A DNA stretch of 64,000 bases from positions 806,001 to 870,000 of the forward strand of contig JAAQVN010000001.1 of NCBI GenBank assembly GCA_011754535.1. The letters run 5' to 3'. The translations under genes were made by a program, and so were the position numbers. The first letter of the stretch is position 1; the number at the start of each line of letters is the position of its first letter. Below, piece after piece: positions 51,869-61,538 of this stretch. Under the pieces are notes generated by a model. It had not been told where the DNA came from. It saw only the letters and a program-made list of their open reading frames with translations, and made no database searches. This DNA is from Enterobacter asburiae. GTDB taxonomy: Bacteria; Pseudomonadota; Gammaproteobacteria; Enterobacterales; Enterobacteriaceae.

Positions 51869-52216
51869 TTATTTCACGTAGGCGAGCAGGCTGAGCGAAT
51901 CGCGAGCCAGCGCTTTGCATTTTTTAGCCGTGGGAATGCCAATACCGCTCAAGTCGCGGTAGCTGTCTTCACCGAGCGCCTTCATGTCAAAGCTGTCGTA
52001 GTTGCTGAGATCCCACTGGTTTTGCTGGGCGAAAAAGACCAGCGCGCGGCGAATTTGCCCGTTGGGTAAATTCTGGTAGCCACAATCATTTTTCAGGAAT
52101 ACAAAAACCGCCGTTAAATCGGCCATATCTTCCGCTTCATTTTCACTGAGCGCATAGCTGTTCGCACACATTGCCATCAGGCTTCCGAACAAAATTGTCC
52201 TGAAAAACGTCTTCAT
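51869..52216 (-). CDS. yacC: YacC, PulS/OutS-like pilotin family protein
   Basis: A small exported protein of the family that includes PulS/OutS, the pilotins which pilot type II secretins to the outer membrane. The 115-residue preprotein has the signal [22 protein letters not shown] and mature LSENEAEDM. No lipobox cysteine follows the signal, unlike true PulS. Two cysteines (DCGY and KKCKA) can pair. The start follows E. coli YacC; a longer frame to 52468 would overlap the cueO promoter. Its function is unproven. Confidence 0.92.
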   Translation of the reverse strand: MKTFFRTILFGSLMAMCANSYALSENEAEDMADLTAVFVFLKNDCGYQNLPNGQIRRALVFFAQQNQWDLSNYDSFDMKALGEDSYRDLSGIGIPTAKKCKALARDSLSLLAYVK

Positions 52217-52296
52217 TGCTTCTACCACTTCTTCACGGAAAATTAACGTTAGCATACTTGATGCCAGTGCGACGATCTTTATTATTGCCGCTTTAC

Positions 52297-52327
52297 TTGA
52301 CCTTCCGGTAAGGGGAGGGTTTATGCT
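52297..52327 (+). promoter_or_regulatory. CueR-type copper-responsive promoter of cueO
   Basis: TTGACC at 52297-52302 and TATGCT at 52322-52327 are 19 bp apart, the long spacer typical of MerR-family control. The spacer holds an inverted repeat, ACCTTCC and GGAGGGT, matching CueR boxes of copA and cueO. Copper-bound CueR would activate transcription by distorting the DNA. Confidence 0.85.
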
Positions 52328-52361
52328 CAAAAGATCGCCTGCTGGAAATAAGGAAATGAAC

Positions 52362-53930
52362 ATGCAACGTCGTGATTTTTTAAAATATTCCGCTGTGCTG
52401 GGGGCTGCCAGCGCATTACCACTCTGGAGCCGCGCGGTTTTTGCGGCTGACAGGCCTGCCTTACCCATCCCTGACTTACTGACCGCTGACGCCCGCAGCC
52501 GTATCCAGCTTGTTGTTCAGGCCGGTAAAACGACGTTCGGCGAGAACAACGCTACGACGTGGGGCTATAACGGCAATTTGCTCGGTCCGGCGCTTCAGTT
52601 ACGTAAAGGGAAGGCGGTGACGGTGGATATCCACAATACGCTCGCTGAAGAGACCACTCTACACTGGCATGGGCTCGAAGTCCCGGGCGAAGTAGACGGT
52701 GGACCGCAGGGGGTTATCAAGGCCGGTGGCAAACGTAGCGTCACCTTTACGCCAGACCAGCGCGCGGCGACCTGCTGGTTCCACCCGCATCAGCATGGAA
52801 AAACGGGCCATCAGGTAGCGATGGGGCTGGCGGGGCTGGTGCTGATTGAAGACGACGATAGCCGCCTGCTGCGCCTGCCGAAACAGTGGGGCATCGACGA
52901 CGTGCCGGTGATTGTGCAGGACAAAAAATTCACCGCGGACGGCCAGATTGACTATCAGCTGGACGTGATGAGCGCGGCGGTCGGCTGGTTCGGCGATACG
53001 CTGCTGGCCAACGGCGCGATCTATCCGCAGCATGCCGCGCCGAAAGGCTGGCTGCGTTTACGTCTGCTTAACGGCTGTAACGCGCGTTCGCTGAATTTTG
53101 CTGCCAGCGATAAGCGCCCGCTGTATGTCGTGGCGAGCGACGGCGGCCTGCTGCCGGAGCCGGTGAAGGTGAGCGAGCTGCCGATGCTCATGGGCGAACG
53201 CTTCGAAGTGCTGGTGGACATCAGCAACGGCAAGCCGTTCGACCTGGTAACGCTGCCGGTCAGCCAGATGGGGATGGCGGTTGCGCCGTTTGATAAACCG
53301 CATCCGGTGCTGCGCATTCAGCCGCTACAGGTCACGGCCTCTGGTACGCTGCCGGACACCTTAGCCACGCTGCCTGCTCTCCCGTCGTTGGATGGCCTTA
53401 CGCGGCGCAAGCTTCAGCTTGCCATGGATCCGATGCTGGACATGATGGGCATGCAGGCGCTGATGAAGAAGTATGGCAATCAGGCGATGGCGGGGATGCA
53501 CCACGGGCAGATGATGGGCCATATGAATATGGATCACGGCAAAATGGGCGGCATGGGGAACATGGATCACGGTGGTCACGGGTTCGATTTCCACAACGCC
53601 AACACGATCAACGGCAAAGCGTTCGACATGAACGCGCCGATGTTTGCTGCCACTAAAGGTCAGTTTGAGCGCTGGGTGATTTCAGGCGAAGGCGACATGA
53701 TGCTGCACCCGTTCCACATCCACGGTACCCAGTTCCGCATTCTTTCTGAGAACGGCAAAGCGCCGGATGCGCATCGCGCAGGCTGGAAAGATACGGTGAG
53801 AGTAGAAGGCGGCGTCAGCGAGGTGCTGGTGAAGTTTGACCACGACGCGCCTAAAGAGTTTGCCTATATGGCCCACTGTCATCTGCTGGAGCACGAAGAT
53901 ACGGGGATGATGCTGGGGTTCACGGTTTAA
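52362..53930 (+). CDS. cueO: Multicopper oxidase CueO
   Basis: Periplasmic laccase-like enzyme that oxidises Cu(I) to Cu(II) and protects against copper. The 522-residue protein has a twin-arginine signal ([12 protein letters not shown], residues 3-14; likely cleavage near 28). Three cupredoxin domains carry the copper motifs HWHG, HPHQHG, HPFHIHG and the terminal [13 protein letters not shown] Met/His-rich insert near 355-410 binds extra Cu(I). The ATG 52362 has AGGA seven bases upstream; upstream ATG codons at 52323 and 52356 are less likely. It is six residues longer than E. coli CueO, mainly in the Met-rich insert. Confidence 0.96.
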   Translation: MQRRDFLKYSAVLGAASALPLWSRAVFAADRPALPIPDLLTADARSRIQLVVQAGKTTFGENNATTWGYNGNLLGPALQLRKGKAVTVDIHNTLAEETTLHWHGLEVPGEVDGGPQGVIKAGGKRSVTFTPDQRAATCWFHPHQHGKTGHQVAMGLAGLVLIEDDDSRLLRLPKQWGIDDVPVIVQDKKFTADGQIDYQLDVMSAAVGWFGDTLLANGAIYPQHAAPKGWLRLRLLNGCNARSLNFAASDKRPLYVVASDGGLLPEPVKVSELPMLMGERFEVLVDISNGKPFDLVTLPVSQMGMAVAPFDKPHPVLRIQPLQVTASGTLPDTLATLPALPSLDGLTRRKLQLAMDPMLDMMGMQALMKKYGNQAMAGMHHGQMMGHMNMDHGKMGGMGNMDHGGHGFDFHNANTINGKAFDMNAPMFAATKGQFERWVISGEGDMMLHPFHIHGTQFRILSENGKAPDAHRAGWKDTVRVEGGVSEVLVKFDHDAPKEFAYMAHCHLLEHEDTGMMLGFTV

Positions 53931-53939
53931 AGCAGAGCG

Positions 53940-53974
53940 GCCTGATGCCCTCACCCTCTCCCACGGGGAGAGGG
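53940..53974 (+). repeat. Dispersed palindromic repeat, copy 2
   Basis: The flank CGGCCTGATGCCCTCACCC (begins 53938) runs into CCCTCTCCC-ACG-GGGAGAGGG, a 9-bp stem at 53954-53974. It starts ten bases after the cueO stop. Confidence 0.85.
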
Positions 53975-53984
53975 AACAAACACA

Positions 53985-54010
53985 AAAACGGCAACCGAAG
54001 TTGCCGTTTT
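53985..54010. terminator. Bidirectional terminator between cueO and gcd
   Basis: AAAACGGCAAC at 53985-53995 and GTTGCCGTTTT at 54000-54010 form an 11-bp stem with loop CGAA. The T-rich arms on both strands suit the convergent genes. Confidence 0.9.
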
Positions 54011-54014
54011 GCTT

Positions 54015-56405
54015 TTATTTGCCTTCGTCCGGCAATGCGTACGCGACAATATAATCGCCCATCTTCGTGCCAAACGAGCCGTGACCACCCGCAGAGATGA
54101 CAACGTACTGCTTGCCATTCACTTCATAGGTCATCGGCGTTGCCTGTCCACCGGCCGGCAGACGGCCCTGCCACAGTTTTTCACCGTTGGTCATGTTGTA
54201 CGCGCGCAGATAGTTATCTGCGGTTGCCGCGATGAACAGCACGTTACCGGCGGTGGAGATAGGGCCACCCAGCATTGGCATACCCATATTGAACGGCACC
54301 GGAACCGGCATCGGGAACGGCATGCTGTCCTGTGGCGTACCAATACGTTTTTTCCAGACGATCTGGTTGGTTTTCAGATCCAGACCGGAGATGTAACCCC
54401 AGGCCGGCTGTTTACACGGCAGACCAAACGGAGACAGGAACGGGTTCAGGGTCACGCCAAACGGCACGCCATACTGCGGCTGAATACCGGCTTCGGTACC
54501 GCTGCCTTTCGCGTCTTTCGGCTGCTCCATCGGATTGCCCGGACCGCGTGGGATCAGACGAGAAACGAACGGCAGCGCCATTGGGTTGGCAATCGCCACC
54601 TGACGGTTCGGGTCAACGGAGATACCGCCCCACTCGAACATCCCCAGGTTACCCGGGAAGACCAGCGTGCCCTGCTCCGACGGCGGCGTGAAGATGCCTT
54701 CATAGCGCAGCTGATGGAACATCACGCGACACACCAGCTGGTCAAACATGGTGGCACCCCACATGTCTGCACCGCTGAGGTCTTTCTTCGGACGGAAGCT
54801 CAGGTCAGAGAACGGCTGGGTTTTGCTGACGTAGTCGCCTTTTGCGGCACCCTGTGGAACCGGTTTTTCCGGTGCCGGCACAACCAGCTTACCGTTGCTG
54901 CGATCCAGGACGAAGATGTTGCCCGTCTTGGCCGGAGCGTAAATGACCGGCACGGTTTTGCCGTTTACGGTAATGTCGGCCAGCGTCGGCTGGGACGGCA
55001 TATCCATATCCCACAGATCGTGGTGAACGGTCTGGTAGCTCCACGCCAGCTTACCGGTGGTCGCGTTCAGCGCCACGATAGCGCTCGCATAACGTTCCTG
55101 CTCCGGCGTACGGTTACCGCCCCAGATATCCGGCGTGGTCACGCCCATTGGCAGATAGACCAGGTCCAGCTTCGCGTCATACGCGGCTGGCGCCCAGGAG
55201 TTTGGCGAGTTGAAGGTAAAGGTGTGCTCGTCCGACGGGATCGCGTTTGGATCTTTCGCGCCCGGGTCGAAGGCCCACAGCAGTTTACCGGTGTTCACGT
55301 CGAAACCGCGGATAACGCCGGAGGTTTCACGCGTGGAGAAGTTATCCGTTACCGAACCGGCAATCACGATGGTTTTATCGGTGATGATTGGCGGCGAGGT
55401 TGGCTCATACAGACCCGGCGTAGTGTCCGGCATGTTGGTCTGCAGATTCAGGATGCCTTTGTTGGCAAAGGTTTCACACAGCTTGCCCGTTTCTGCGTTG
55501 ATGGCGAACAGACGGCCATCGTTCACCGGCAGCATAATGCGGCGCGGGCAGTCGGCAATCACTTCCGGGCTGGCATTATCGGCACGCGCTTCGTGGTAAG
55601 AAACGCCACGGCAGGTGACATGCTGGAAGGACGGGTTGGAGTTCAGCTGCGGATCGAAGTGCCATTTCTCTTTACCGGTGGCCGCGTCGAGCGCAAACAG
55701 ACGCTGGTGCGCCGTACACAGGTAGAGCATGTTGCCCACTTTAATCGGGGTCACTTCATTGGTCAGTTCGCCCGGATCGTTTGGCATCTTCAGGTCGCCG
55801 GTACGGAATACCCAGGCTTCCTTCAGGTTTTTAACGTTGTCCGTGTTGATCTGCTTCAGCGGGGAGTAGCGTTGACCTTCCTGGTTACGACCATAGGCCG
55901 GCCAGTCGCCGTCCGCCACCTGAGAGATAGCTGCCGCAGGCGTGGATTCCGCGTTCAGCGTGCCGTGGATCTCCTGTGGGTCGTTAAAACCTGCCCATGT
56001 CAGGATGCCGCCGCTGATTAACAGCGCTACCACCAGCGCCGCAACGGCACCGCTGGAAGGGACAATCAGACGACGCCAGACAAACGGCAGGATCAGCCAG
56101 ATACCGAAGAAGACCAGGATGTCGCTGCGCGGGGTCAGCGCCCAGAAGTCGAAGCCGACTTCCCAGACGCCCCAGATCATCGTGGCGAGGAGCAGTGCGG
56201 CATAGAGCCACAGTGCGGATTGTTTTCTACGCCAGAGCAGGACGGTTACGCCAAGCATAACCAGGCCCGCAATCGGGTAGTACCAGGAGCCGCCGATCGC
56301 GACCAGCCAGACGCCACCGATTAACAGGTACAGGCCGCAGAAGGCGGCGAATAGCGCTGTTAGTGTCACCAGTAGACGCGGCTGTTTAGAGTTTGTTTCA
56401 GCCAT
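54015..56405 (-). CDS. gcd: PQQ-dependent glucose dehydrogenase
   Basis: Inner-membrane quinoprotein that oxidises glucose to gluconolactone in the periplasm and feeds electrons to ubiquinone. The 796-residue protein has five N-terminal membrane segments (about 10-140), then an eight-bladed propeller with PQQ repeats beginning at DWPAYGRNQEGQRYSPL. Length equals E. coli Gcd. Cells that make PQQ use the enzyme directly; E. coli does not make PQQ, and no pqq genes are in this window. A perfect CRP site lies upstream at 56469. The ribosome site is poor. Confidence 0.97.
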   Translation of the reverse strand: MAETNSKQPRLLVTLTALFAAFCGLYLLIGGVWLVAIGGSWYYPIAGLVMLGVTVLLWRRKQSALWLYAALLLATMIWGVWEVGFDFWALTPRSDILVFFGIWLILPFVWRRLIVPSSGAVAALVVALLISGGILTWAGFNDPQEIHGTLNAESTPAAAISQVADGDWPAYGRNQEGQRYSPLKQINTDNVKNLKEAWVFRTGDLKMPNDPGELTNEVTPIKVGNMLYLCTAHQRLFALDAATGKEKWHFDPQLNSNPSFQHVTCRGVSYHEARADNASPEVIADCPRRIMLPVNDGRLFAINAETGKLCETFANKGILNLQTNMPDTTPGLYEPTSPPIITDKTIVIAGSVTDNFSTRETSGVIRGFDVNTGKLLWAFDPGAKDPNAIPSDEHTFTFNSPNSWAPAAYDAKLDLVYLPMGVTTPDIWGGNRTPEQERYASAIVALNATTGKLAWSYQTVHHDLWDMDMPSQPTLADITVNGKTVPVIYAPAKTGNIFVLDRSNGKLVVPAPEKPVPQGAAKGDYVSKTQPFSDLSFRPKKDLSGADMWGATMFDQLVCRVMFHQLRYEGIFTPPSEQGTLVFPGNLGMFEWGGISVDPNRQVAIANPMALPFVSRLIPRGPGNPMEQPKDAKGSGTEAGIQPQYGVPFGVTLNPFLSPFGLPCKQPAWGYISGLDLKTNQIVWKKRIGTPQDSMPFPMPVPVPFNMGMPMLGGPISTAGNVLFIAATADNYLRAYNMTNGEKLWQGRLPAGGQATPMTYEVNGKQYVVISAGGHGSFGTKMGDYIVAYALPDEGK

Positions 56406-56468
56406 AGAAAGTGTACTCGTCAGTTTTTGTTAATAATTTGCTAGCAACTAATTATAGGTATTAACAAG

Positions 56469-56484
56469 TGTGATCGGAATCACA
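56469..56484. promoter_or_regulatory. CRP site between gcd and hpt
   Basis: TGTGA-TCGGAA-TCACA is a perfect match to the CRP core TGTGA-N6-TCACA. It is 64 bases upstream of gcd and about 47 bases before the hpt -10. E. coli gcd is repressed by cAMP-CRP, so gcd is the likely target. Confidence 0.85.
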
Positions 56485-56527
56485 ATATTTGCTTTTTATA
56501 ACTCATGCGCCAGGGTTATCCATTTGC

Positions 56528-56536
56528 TGGTATAAT
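56528..56536 (+). promoter_or_regulatory. Extended -10 promoter of hpt
   Basis: TGG-TATAAT is a consensus -10 with an upstream TGN. No clear -35 exists, as usual for extended -10 promoters. It lies 78 bases upstream of hpt. Confidence 0.7.
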
Positions 56537-56613
56537 GGCTGGCTTGCGTATCGATGCCGGAAATACATTCACCTGCATTGAGAGATTTTCATTAAAATCA
56601 TATGGTTAGTAAT

Positions 56614-57150
56614 ATGAAACATACTGTTGAAGTGATGATCCCGGAAGCCGAGATCAAAGCGCGTATCGCCGAACTGGGTCGTCAAATCACCGAACATTAC
56701 AAGGACAGCGGCAGCGAAATGGTGCTGGTGGGCCTGTTGCGTGGCTCTTTCATGTTCATGGCAGACCTGTGCCGTGAAGTGCAGGTGCCGCACGAGGTCG
56801 ATTTTATGACCGCCTCCAGCTACGGCAGCGGCATGTCCACAACCCGTGATGTGAAAATCCTGAAAGATCTGGATGAAGATATTCGTGGCAAAGATGTGTT
56901 GATCGTTGAAGACATTATTGACTCCGGCAACACGCTGTCAAAAGTGCGCGAGATCCTGAGCCTGCGTGAGCCAAAATCTCTGGCGATTTGTACTTTGCTG
57001 GATAAACCTGACCGCCGTGAAGTGCAGGTGCCGGTGGAGTTTGTCGGTTTCTCGATTCCGGACGAATTCGTCGTCGGTTACGGCATTGACTACGCGCAGC
57101 GTTATCGTCATCTGCCGTATGTCGGGAAAGTGGTATTGCTGGACGAGTAA
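56614..57150 (+). CDS. hpt: Hypoxanthine phosphoribosyltransferase
   Basis: Salvages hypoxanthine (and guanine weakly) to nucleotides using PRPP. The 178-residue protein carries the PRPP-binding motif [12 protein letters not shown] at 96-107 and a flexible loop [10 protein letters not shown] near 68-77. The start 56614 follows the E. coli protein ([10 protein letters not shown]). An in-frame ATG at 56602 would add four residues, and neither has a strong ribosome site. A palindromic repeat begins five bases after the stop. Confidence 0.96.
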   Translation: MKHTVEVMIPEAEIKARIAELGRQITEHYKDSGSEMVLVGLLRGSFMFMADLCREVQVPHEVDFMTASSYGSGMSTTRDVKILKDLDEDIRGKDVLIVEDIIDSGNTLSKVREILSLREPKSLAICTLLDKPDRREVQVPVEFVGFSIPDEFVVGYGIDYAQRYRHLPYVGKVVLLDE

Positions 57151-57154
57151 TAGC

Positions 57155-57198
57155 GGGCTGATGCCCTCATCCCAGCCCTCTCCCACGGGGAGAGGGTG
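57155..57198 (+). repeat. Dispersed palindromic repeat, copy 3
   Basis: The flank GGGCTGATGCCCTCATCCCAG leads to CCCTCTCCC-ACG-GGGAGAGGG at 57176-57196, in the same orientation as copy 2. It lies between convergent hpt and can and may also serve as their terminator. Confidence 0.85.
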
Positions 57199-57215
57199 AA
57201 AACCCCCGGCTTTGT

Positions 57216-57878
57216 TTATTTATGGTTCACATGCTTAAGCTTGAGGTTGGCAATCCCCGAACGGTAGCGCTGCTCCAGCGTTTCGCGGTTAGTGGCGGTG
57301 ACTTCCAGATTGCGCAGCAGCCCATCGTGAATACCGTACGCCCAGCCGTGGATTGAAACCTTCTGCCCGCGTTTCCACGCCGACTGCATGATGGTCGAAT
57401 GCCCAAGGTTATATACCTGCTCCATCACGTTGAGCTCGCACAGGGTGTCCATGCGTCGCTCCTGCGGCATTTCGCCGAGCAGTGAACTATGTTTGAACCA
57501 GATATCGCGGATGTGCAGCAGCCAGTTATCAATCAACCCCAGTTCCGGATTTTCAACCGCCGCCTGCACGCCGCCGCAGCCGTAGTGGCCGCAAATAATG
57601 ATGTGCTCGACTTCCAGAACGTCAACGGCATACTGAACCACGGAAAGACAGTTGAGATCGGTATGAATCACCAGGTTGGCGACGTTGCGGTGAACAAACA
57701 GTTCGCCGGGCTCAAGGCCGGTCAGGCGTTCCGCAGGTACGCGGCTGTCTGAACAGCCAATCCAGAGAAAGCGCGGGTTTTGGGCTTGCGCCAGTTTTCC
57801 AAAAAATCCGGGGTCTTCCTCCACCAGCATTTTTGACCATAGTGCATTGTTGCTAATGAGTGTATCTATGTCGTTCAT
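57216..57878 (-). CDS. can: Beta-carbonic anhydrase
   Basis: Zinc enzyme that interconverts CO2 and bicarbonate in the cytoplasm; essential in E. coli at ambient CO2. The 220-residue protein has the beta-class ligands Cys42, Asp44, His98 and Cys101, with Arg46 forming the Asp-Arg dyad (CSDSRVPAE). The start 57878 follows E. coli Can (formerly YadF); no good ribosome site is visible and a longer frame extends to 57950. A TATAGT (complement of 57918-57923) could be its -10. It is divergent from yadG. Confidence 0.95.
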   Translation of the reverse strand: MNDIDTLISNNALWSKMLVEEDPGFFGKLAQAQNPRFLWIGCSDSRVPAERLTGLEPGELFVHRNVANLVIHTDLNCLSVVQYAVDVLEVEHIIICGHYGCGGVQAAVENPELGLIDNWLLHIRDIWFKHSSLLGEMPQERRMDTLCELNVMEQVYNLGHSTIMQSAWKRGQKVSIHGWAYGIHDGLLRNLEVTATNRETLEQRYRSGIANLKLKHVNHK

Positions 57879-57985
57879 GGAGGTTAGCGACCTGTAACCA
57901 AGTAATTGCGTTGCGCTACTATAGGGTAACCCGACTTTTAATGAAACCACACAACGTGTGTAAGAACTGAAGGTAAGTTAAATTC

Positions 57986-58912
57986 ATGGCAATTGCACTG
58001 GAGCTTGAGCAGCTTAAAAAAACCTATCCGGGTGGCGTTCAGGCGCTACGCGGGATAGATCTAAAAGTAGAGGCCGGTGATTTTTACGCGCTTCTGGGGC
58101 CGAACGGGGCGGGGAAATCCACCACCATCGGGATCATCAGTTCGCTGGTGAACAAAACCTCCGGCCGCGTCAGCGTGTTCGGATACGATCTGCAAAAAGA
58201 TGTGGTGAACGCCAAGCGTCAGCTGGGGCTGGTACCGCAGGAGTTTAACTTCAACCCGTTTGAGACGGTGCAGCAGATTGTCGTTAACCAGGCGGGTTAT
58301 TACGGCGTTGAGCGTAAAGAGGCGCTGGAGCGCAGCGAAAAATACCTCAGGCAGCTCGATCTCTGGGAAAAACGTAGCGAGCGTGCGCGGATGTTGTCCG
58401 GCGGGATGAAGCGCCGCCTGATGATTGCCCGTGCGCTGATGCACGAGCCAAAGCTGCTGATCCTCGATGAACCGACTGCGGGTGTCGATATCGAACTTCG
58501 TCGTTCCATGTGGGGCTTCCTGAAAGATCTCAACGACAAGGGCACTACCATCATTCTGACCACCCACTATCTGGAAGAGGCTGAAATGCTGTGCCGCAAC
58601 ATCGGCATCATTCAGCACGGCGAGCTGGTGGAAAACACCTCGATGAAGGATCTGCTCTCCAAGCTGAAATCAGAAACCTTTATTCTCGATCTGGCGGCAA
58701 AAAGCCCGCTACCGAAGCTTGAAGGGTACCAGTATCGCCTGGTAGATACCTCGACGCTGGAAGTGGAAGTGCTGCGCGAGCAGGGGATCAACAGCGTGTT
58801 CTCCCAGTTGAGCGCGCAGGGGATTCAGGTATTAAGTATGCGTAATAAAGCGAACCGACTGGAAGAGCTGTTTGTCTCTCTGGTGCAGGATAAACAAGGA
58901 GACAAGGCATGA
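57986..58912 (+). CDS. yadG: ABC transporter ATP-binding protein YadG
   Basis: Cytoplasmic ATPase of an ABC-2 type exporter with YadH; the substrate is unknown. The 308-residue protein has Walker A GPNGAGKST at 38-46, the signature LSGGM at 137-141 and Walker B LLILDEP at 157-163. Its C-terminal extension of about 90 residues is as in drug/lipid-type exporters. Its stop overlaps the yadH start by four bases. Neighbours resemble those in E. coli and give no further clue. Confidence 0.93.
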   Translation: MAIALELEQLKKTYPGGVQALRGIDLKVEAGDFYALLGPNGAGKSTTIGIISSLVNKTSGRVSVFGYDLQKDVVNAKRQLGLVPQEFNFNPFETVQQIVVNQAGYYGVERKEALERSEKYLRQLDLWEKRSERARMLSGGMKRRLMIARALMHEPKLLILDEPTAGVDIELRRSMWGFLKDLNDKGTTIILTTHYLEEAEMLCRNIGIIQHGELVENTSMKDLLSKLKSETFILDLAAKSPLPKLEGYQYRLVDTSTLEVEVLREQGINSVFSQLSAQGIQVLSMRNKANRLEELFVSLVQDKQGDKA

Positions 58913-59679
58913 CGCATCTTTACTGGGTCGCGCTGAAGAGCATCTGGGCGAAAGAGATTAACCGCTTTATGCGTATCTGGGTGCAAACCCTGGTGCCGCC
59001 GGTCATCACTATGACGCTCTATTTCATTATCTTTGGTAACCTGATTGGCTCCCGCATTGGTGAAATGCACGGCTTTACCTACATGCAGTTTATCGTGCCG
59101 GGTCTGATCATGATGGCGGTGATCACCAACGCCTACGCCAACGTGGCGTCGTCGTTCTTTAGCGCCAAATTCCAGCGCAACATTGAAGAACTGCTGGTGG
59201 CACCGGTGCCGACGCACGTCATCATCGCCGGTTACGTGGGTGGCGGCGTGGCGCGCGGGCTGTGCGTGGGGATCCTGGTCACGGCGATTTCGCTGTTCTT
59301 CGTCCCGTTCCAGGTACACTCGTGGCTGTTTGTCGCGCTCACGCTGCTCCTGACGGCGATCCTGTTTTCGCTGGCCGGTCTGCTGAACGCGGTATTCGCC
59401 AAAACGTTTGACGACATCAGCCTGATCCCGACCTTCGTGCTGACGCCGCTGACCTATCTCGGCGGGGTGTTCTACTCCCTGACGCTGCTGCCACCGTTCT
59501 GGCAGGCGCTGTCGCACCTGAACCCGATTGTCTACATGATCAGCGGTTTCCGCTTTGGCTTCCTCGGCATTACCGATGTGCCGCTGTTTACCACGGTGGC
59601 GGTGCTGGTGGTGTTCATCATCGCCTTCTACCTGCTGTGCTGGTATCTGATCCAGCGTGGGCGCGGTCTGCGCAGTTAG
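58909..59679 (+). CDS. yadH: ABC transporter permease YadH
   Basis: Inner-membrane partner of YadG, ABC-2 family. The 256-residue protein has about six membrane segments and the family motif GGVFYSLTLLPPFWQALSHLNP near the C-terminus, a hallmark of ABC-2 permeases such as those in NodJ and drug export. The substrate is not known. It ends 105 bases before yadI, with a terminator hairpin between them. Confidence 0.93.
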   Translation: MTHLYWVALKSIWAKEINRFMRIWVQTLVPPVITMTLYFIIFGNLIGSRIGEMHGFTYMQFIVPGLIMMAVITNAYANVASSFFSAKFQRNIEELLVAPVPTHVIIAGYVGGGVARGLCVGILVTAISLFFVPFQVHSWLFVALTLLLTAILFSLAGLLNAVFAKTFDDISLIPTFVLTPLTYLGGVFYSLTLLPPFWQALSHLNPIVYMISGFRFGFLGITDVPLFTTVAVLVVFIIAFYLLCWYLIQRGRGLRS

Positions 59680-59684
59680 CCTCC

Positions 59685-59720
59685 TGCCCGGCGACGTTCT
59701 GGTTGCCGGGCACTTTCTTT
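59685..59720 (+). terminator. Terminator after yadH
   Basis: TGCCCGGC at 59685-59692 and GCCGGGCA at 59705-59712 form an 8-bp stem, which extends three further pairs (one G-U), followed by CTTTCTTT. It ends the yadGH operon. Confidence 0.82.
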
Positions 59721-59783
59721 GACAGTTATCACCGTAAGCAAACCTTCACTTCGCTAAACTACTTGCCTGCTAAGGAGAGAGTT

Positions 59784-60224
59784 ATGCTGGGATGGGTTAT
59801 TACCTGCCACGATGAACAGGCGCAGGAAATGCTGGACAAGCTTGAGGCCAGATTTGGCCCGCTGGCGCAATGCCGGGCGGTAAATTACTGGCGCGGGTTG
59901 AGCACCAACATGCTCAGCCGGATGATGTGCGATGCCCTGCATGAAACGGACACCGGTGATGGGGTCATTTTTCTTACCGATAAATCCGGGGCCGCGCCTT
60001 ACCGGGCCGCGGCGTTACTGAGCCACAAGCATGATAACTGTGAAGTGATCTCCGGTATCAGCCTGCCTTTACTCGAAACCGTGTATCCGCTTCGTGCCTC
60101 ATTAAGCAGCGCCGAGTTTCGTCACGCCATCGTGGCAGAGGGGCTGCCGGAAGTGAGCAGCCTGTGGCACCAGCAGCAGAAGAACCCGCCTTTCGTTCTG
60201 CTTCACGATCTGTATAAGCATTAA
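59784..60224 (+). CDS. yadI: Putative mannose-family PTS enzyme IIA, YadI
   Basis: A stand-alone EIIA domain of the mannose/sorbose PTS family (146 residues). The phosphorylated histidine is His9 in WVITCHDEQA, with the usual early position. It lacks IIB, IIC and IID partners nearby, so its role may be regulatory or cryptic, as for E. coli YadI. AAGGAGAG at 59772-59779 fixes ATG 59784; the longer frame from 59637 overlaps yadH and is rejected. Confidence 0.9.
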   Translation: MLGWVITCHDEQAQEMLDKLEARFGPLAQCRAVNYWRGLSTNMLSRMMCDALHETDTGDGVIFLTDKSGAAPYRAAALLSHKHDNCEVISGISLPLLETVYPLRASLSSAEFRHAIVAEGLPEVSSLWHQQQKNPPFVLLHDLYKH

Positions 60225-60287
60225 ACATTGGTATTGATGTCGCTTTTGCTACAATGGCGACTGATTTCCTGTGTCGATTAATATCCT

Positions 60288-61535
60288 ATGTTCATGCGCG
60301 TTATCTTTCTCCTTTTGCTGCTGGTTTCCGGCGGGGCGTCTGCCAGCCTGATAAGCCAGCAAGGGCTTCCTGCTCAATATATGCAAACCACTGAGGATGC
60401 GGCCATCTGGGCCCAGGTGGGGAACGAGGTGGTTAACGTAGGCAATATTCGCGCCGGGCAGATCCTCGCGGTCTTTCCCGCTGCGGCGGATTATTATGAA
60501 TTTCGCTTCGGATTCGGCACGGGGTTTATCGATAAAGATCACCTTGAGAAAGTGCAGGGCAAACAGCGCGTTGAGGACAGCTTGGGCGATCTGAACAAGC
60601 CGCTCAGTAACCAGAACCTCATCACCTGGAAAGATACGCCCGTCTATAACGCGCCCAGCAGCGGAAGTGCGCCTTTTGGCACCCTTAGCGCCAACCTGCG
60701 TTATCCCATTCTGAACAAACTTAAAGACCGTCTGAATCAGACCTGGTTTCAGATCCGCATTGGCAATCGTCTGGCGTGGATCAGCAGCCTGGATGCGCAG
60801 GAAGATAACGGCATTCCGGTTCTGACCTACCACCATATTCTGCGAGATGAGGAGAACACCCGTTTTCGTCATACTTCCACGACCACCAGCGTACGCGCGT
60901 TCAGCAACCAGATGACCTGGCTTCGCGACCAGGGGTACACCACGCTGACGATGTACCAGCTGGAGGGCTACGTGCGTAACAGGATGAACCTGCCAGCAAA
61001 GGCGGTGGTGATTACCTTTGACGACGGCCTGAAGTCGGTGAGCCGCTACGCGTATCCGGTTCTGAAACAATATGGCTTCAACGCGACGGCGTTTATCATT
61101 TCCTCACGAATTAAAGGCCATCCGCAGAAGTGGGACCCGAAATCGCTGCAGTTTATGAGCGTTCAGGAAATTAAGGGCATTCAGGACGTGTTCGATATTC
61201 AGTCTCATACTCACTTCCTGCATCGCGTCGACGGGTATAAACACCCGATCTTGCTGAGCCGCAGCTATCACGTGATCCTGTTTGATTTTGAACGTTCTCG
61301 TCGCGCGCTGTCGCAGTTTAATCCGCGCGTGCTGTACCTTTCCTATCCGTTTGGTGGCTACGACAATAAAGCGATCAAGGCGGCGAACGACGCCGGTTTT
61401 CATCTGGCTGTGACCACAGTGAAAGGGAAGGTGAAGCCGGGGGATAATCCGTTCTTGCTGAAGCGTTTGTATATATTAAGAACGGATTCTCTGGAGACCA
61501 TGTCGCGGCTGATCAGCAATCAGCCGCAGGGTTAA
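60288..61535 (+). CDS. yadE: Polysaccharide deacetylase family protein YadE
   Basis: Exported protein with a NodB-like (carbohydrate esterase 4) domain; the substrate is unknown. The 415-residue preprotein starts with a signal peptide (about 1-19, ending GGASA). An N-terminal part follows that resembles SH3-like wall-binding segments, then the NodB domain from about residue 180. The metal/catalytic motif TFDDG is near 247 and the second motif SHTHFLH near 306, so it may be active. Starts at 60288 and 60294 are both possible and neither has a good ribosome site. It is convergent with panD, three bases away. Confidence 0.88.
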   Translation: MFMRVIFLLLLLVSGGASASLISQQGLPAQYMQTTEDAAIWAQVGNEVVNVGNIRAGQILAVFPAAADYYEFRFGFGTGFIDKDHLEKVQGKQRVEDSLGDLNKPLSNQNLITWKDTPVYNAPSSGSAPFGTLSANLRYPILNKLKDRLNQTWFQIRIGNRLAWISSLDAQEDNGIPVLTYHHILRDEENTRFRHTSTTTSVRAFSNQMTWLRDQGYTTLTMYQLEGYVRNRMNLPAKAVVITFDDGLKSVSRYAYPVLKQYGFNATAFIISSRIKGHPQKWDPKSLQFMSVQEIKGIQDVFDIQSHTHFLHRVDGYKHPILLSRSYHVILFDFERSRRALSQFNPRVLYLSYPFGGYDNKAIKAANDAGFHLAVTTVKGKVKPGDNPFLLKRLYILRTDSLETMSRLISNQPQG

Positions 61536-61538
61536 CGA

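Noticed and set aside
54009..56021. A 670-codon open frame antisense to gcd
   Set aside because: It overlaps gcd completely and is rich in Arg and His, as expected from reversed GC-rich codons; gcd is unmistakable on the minus strand.
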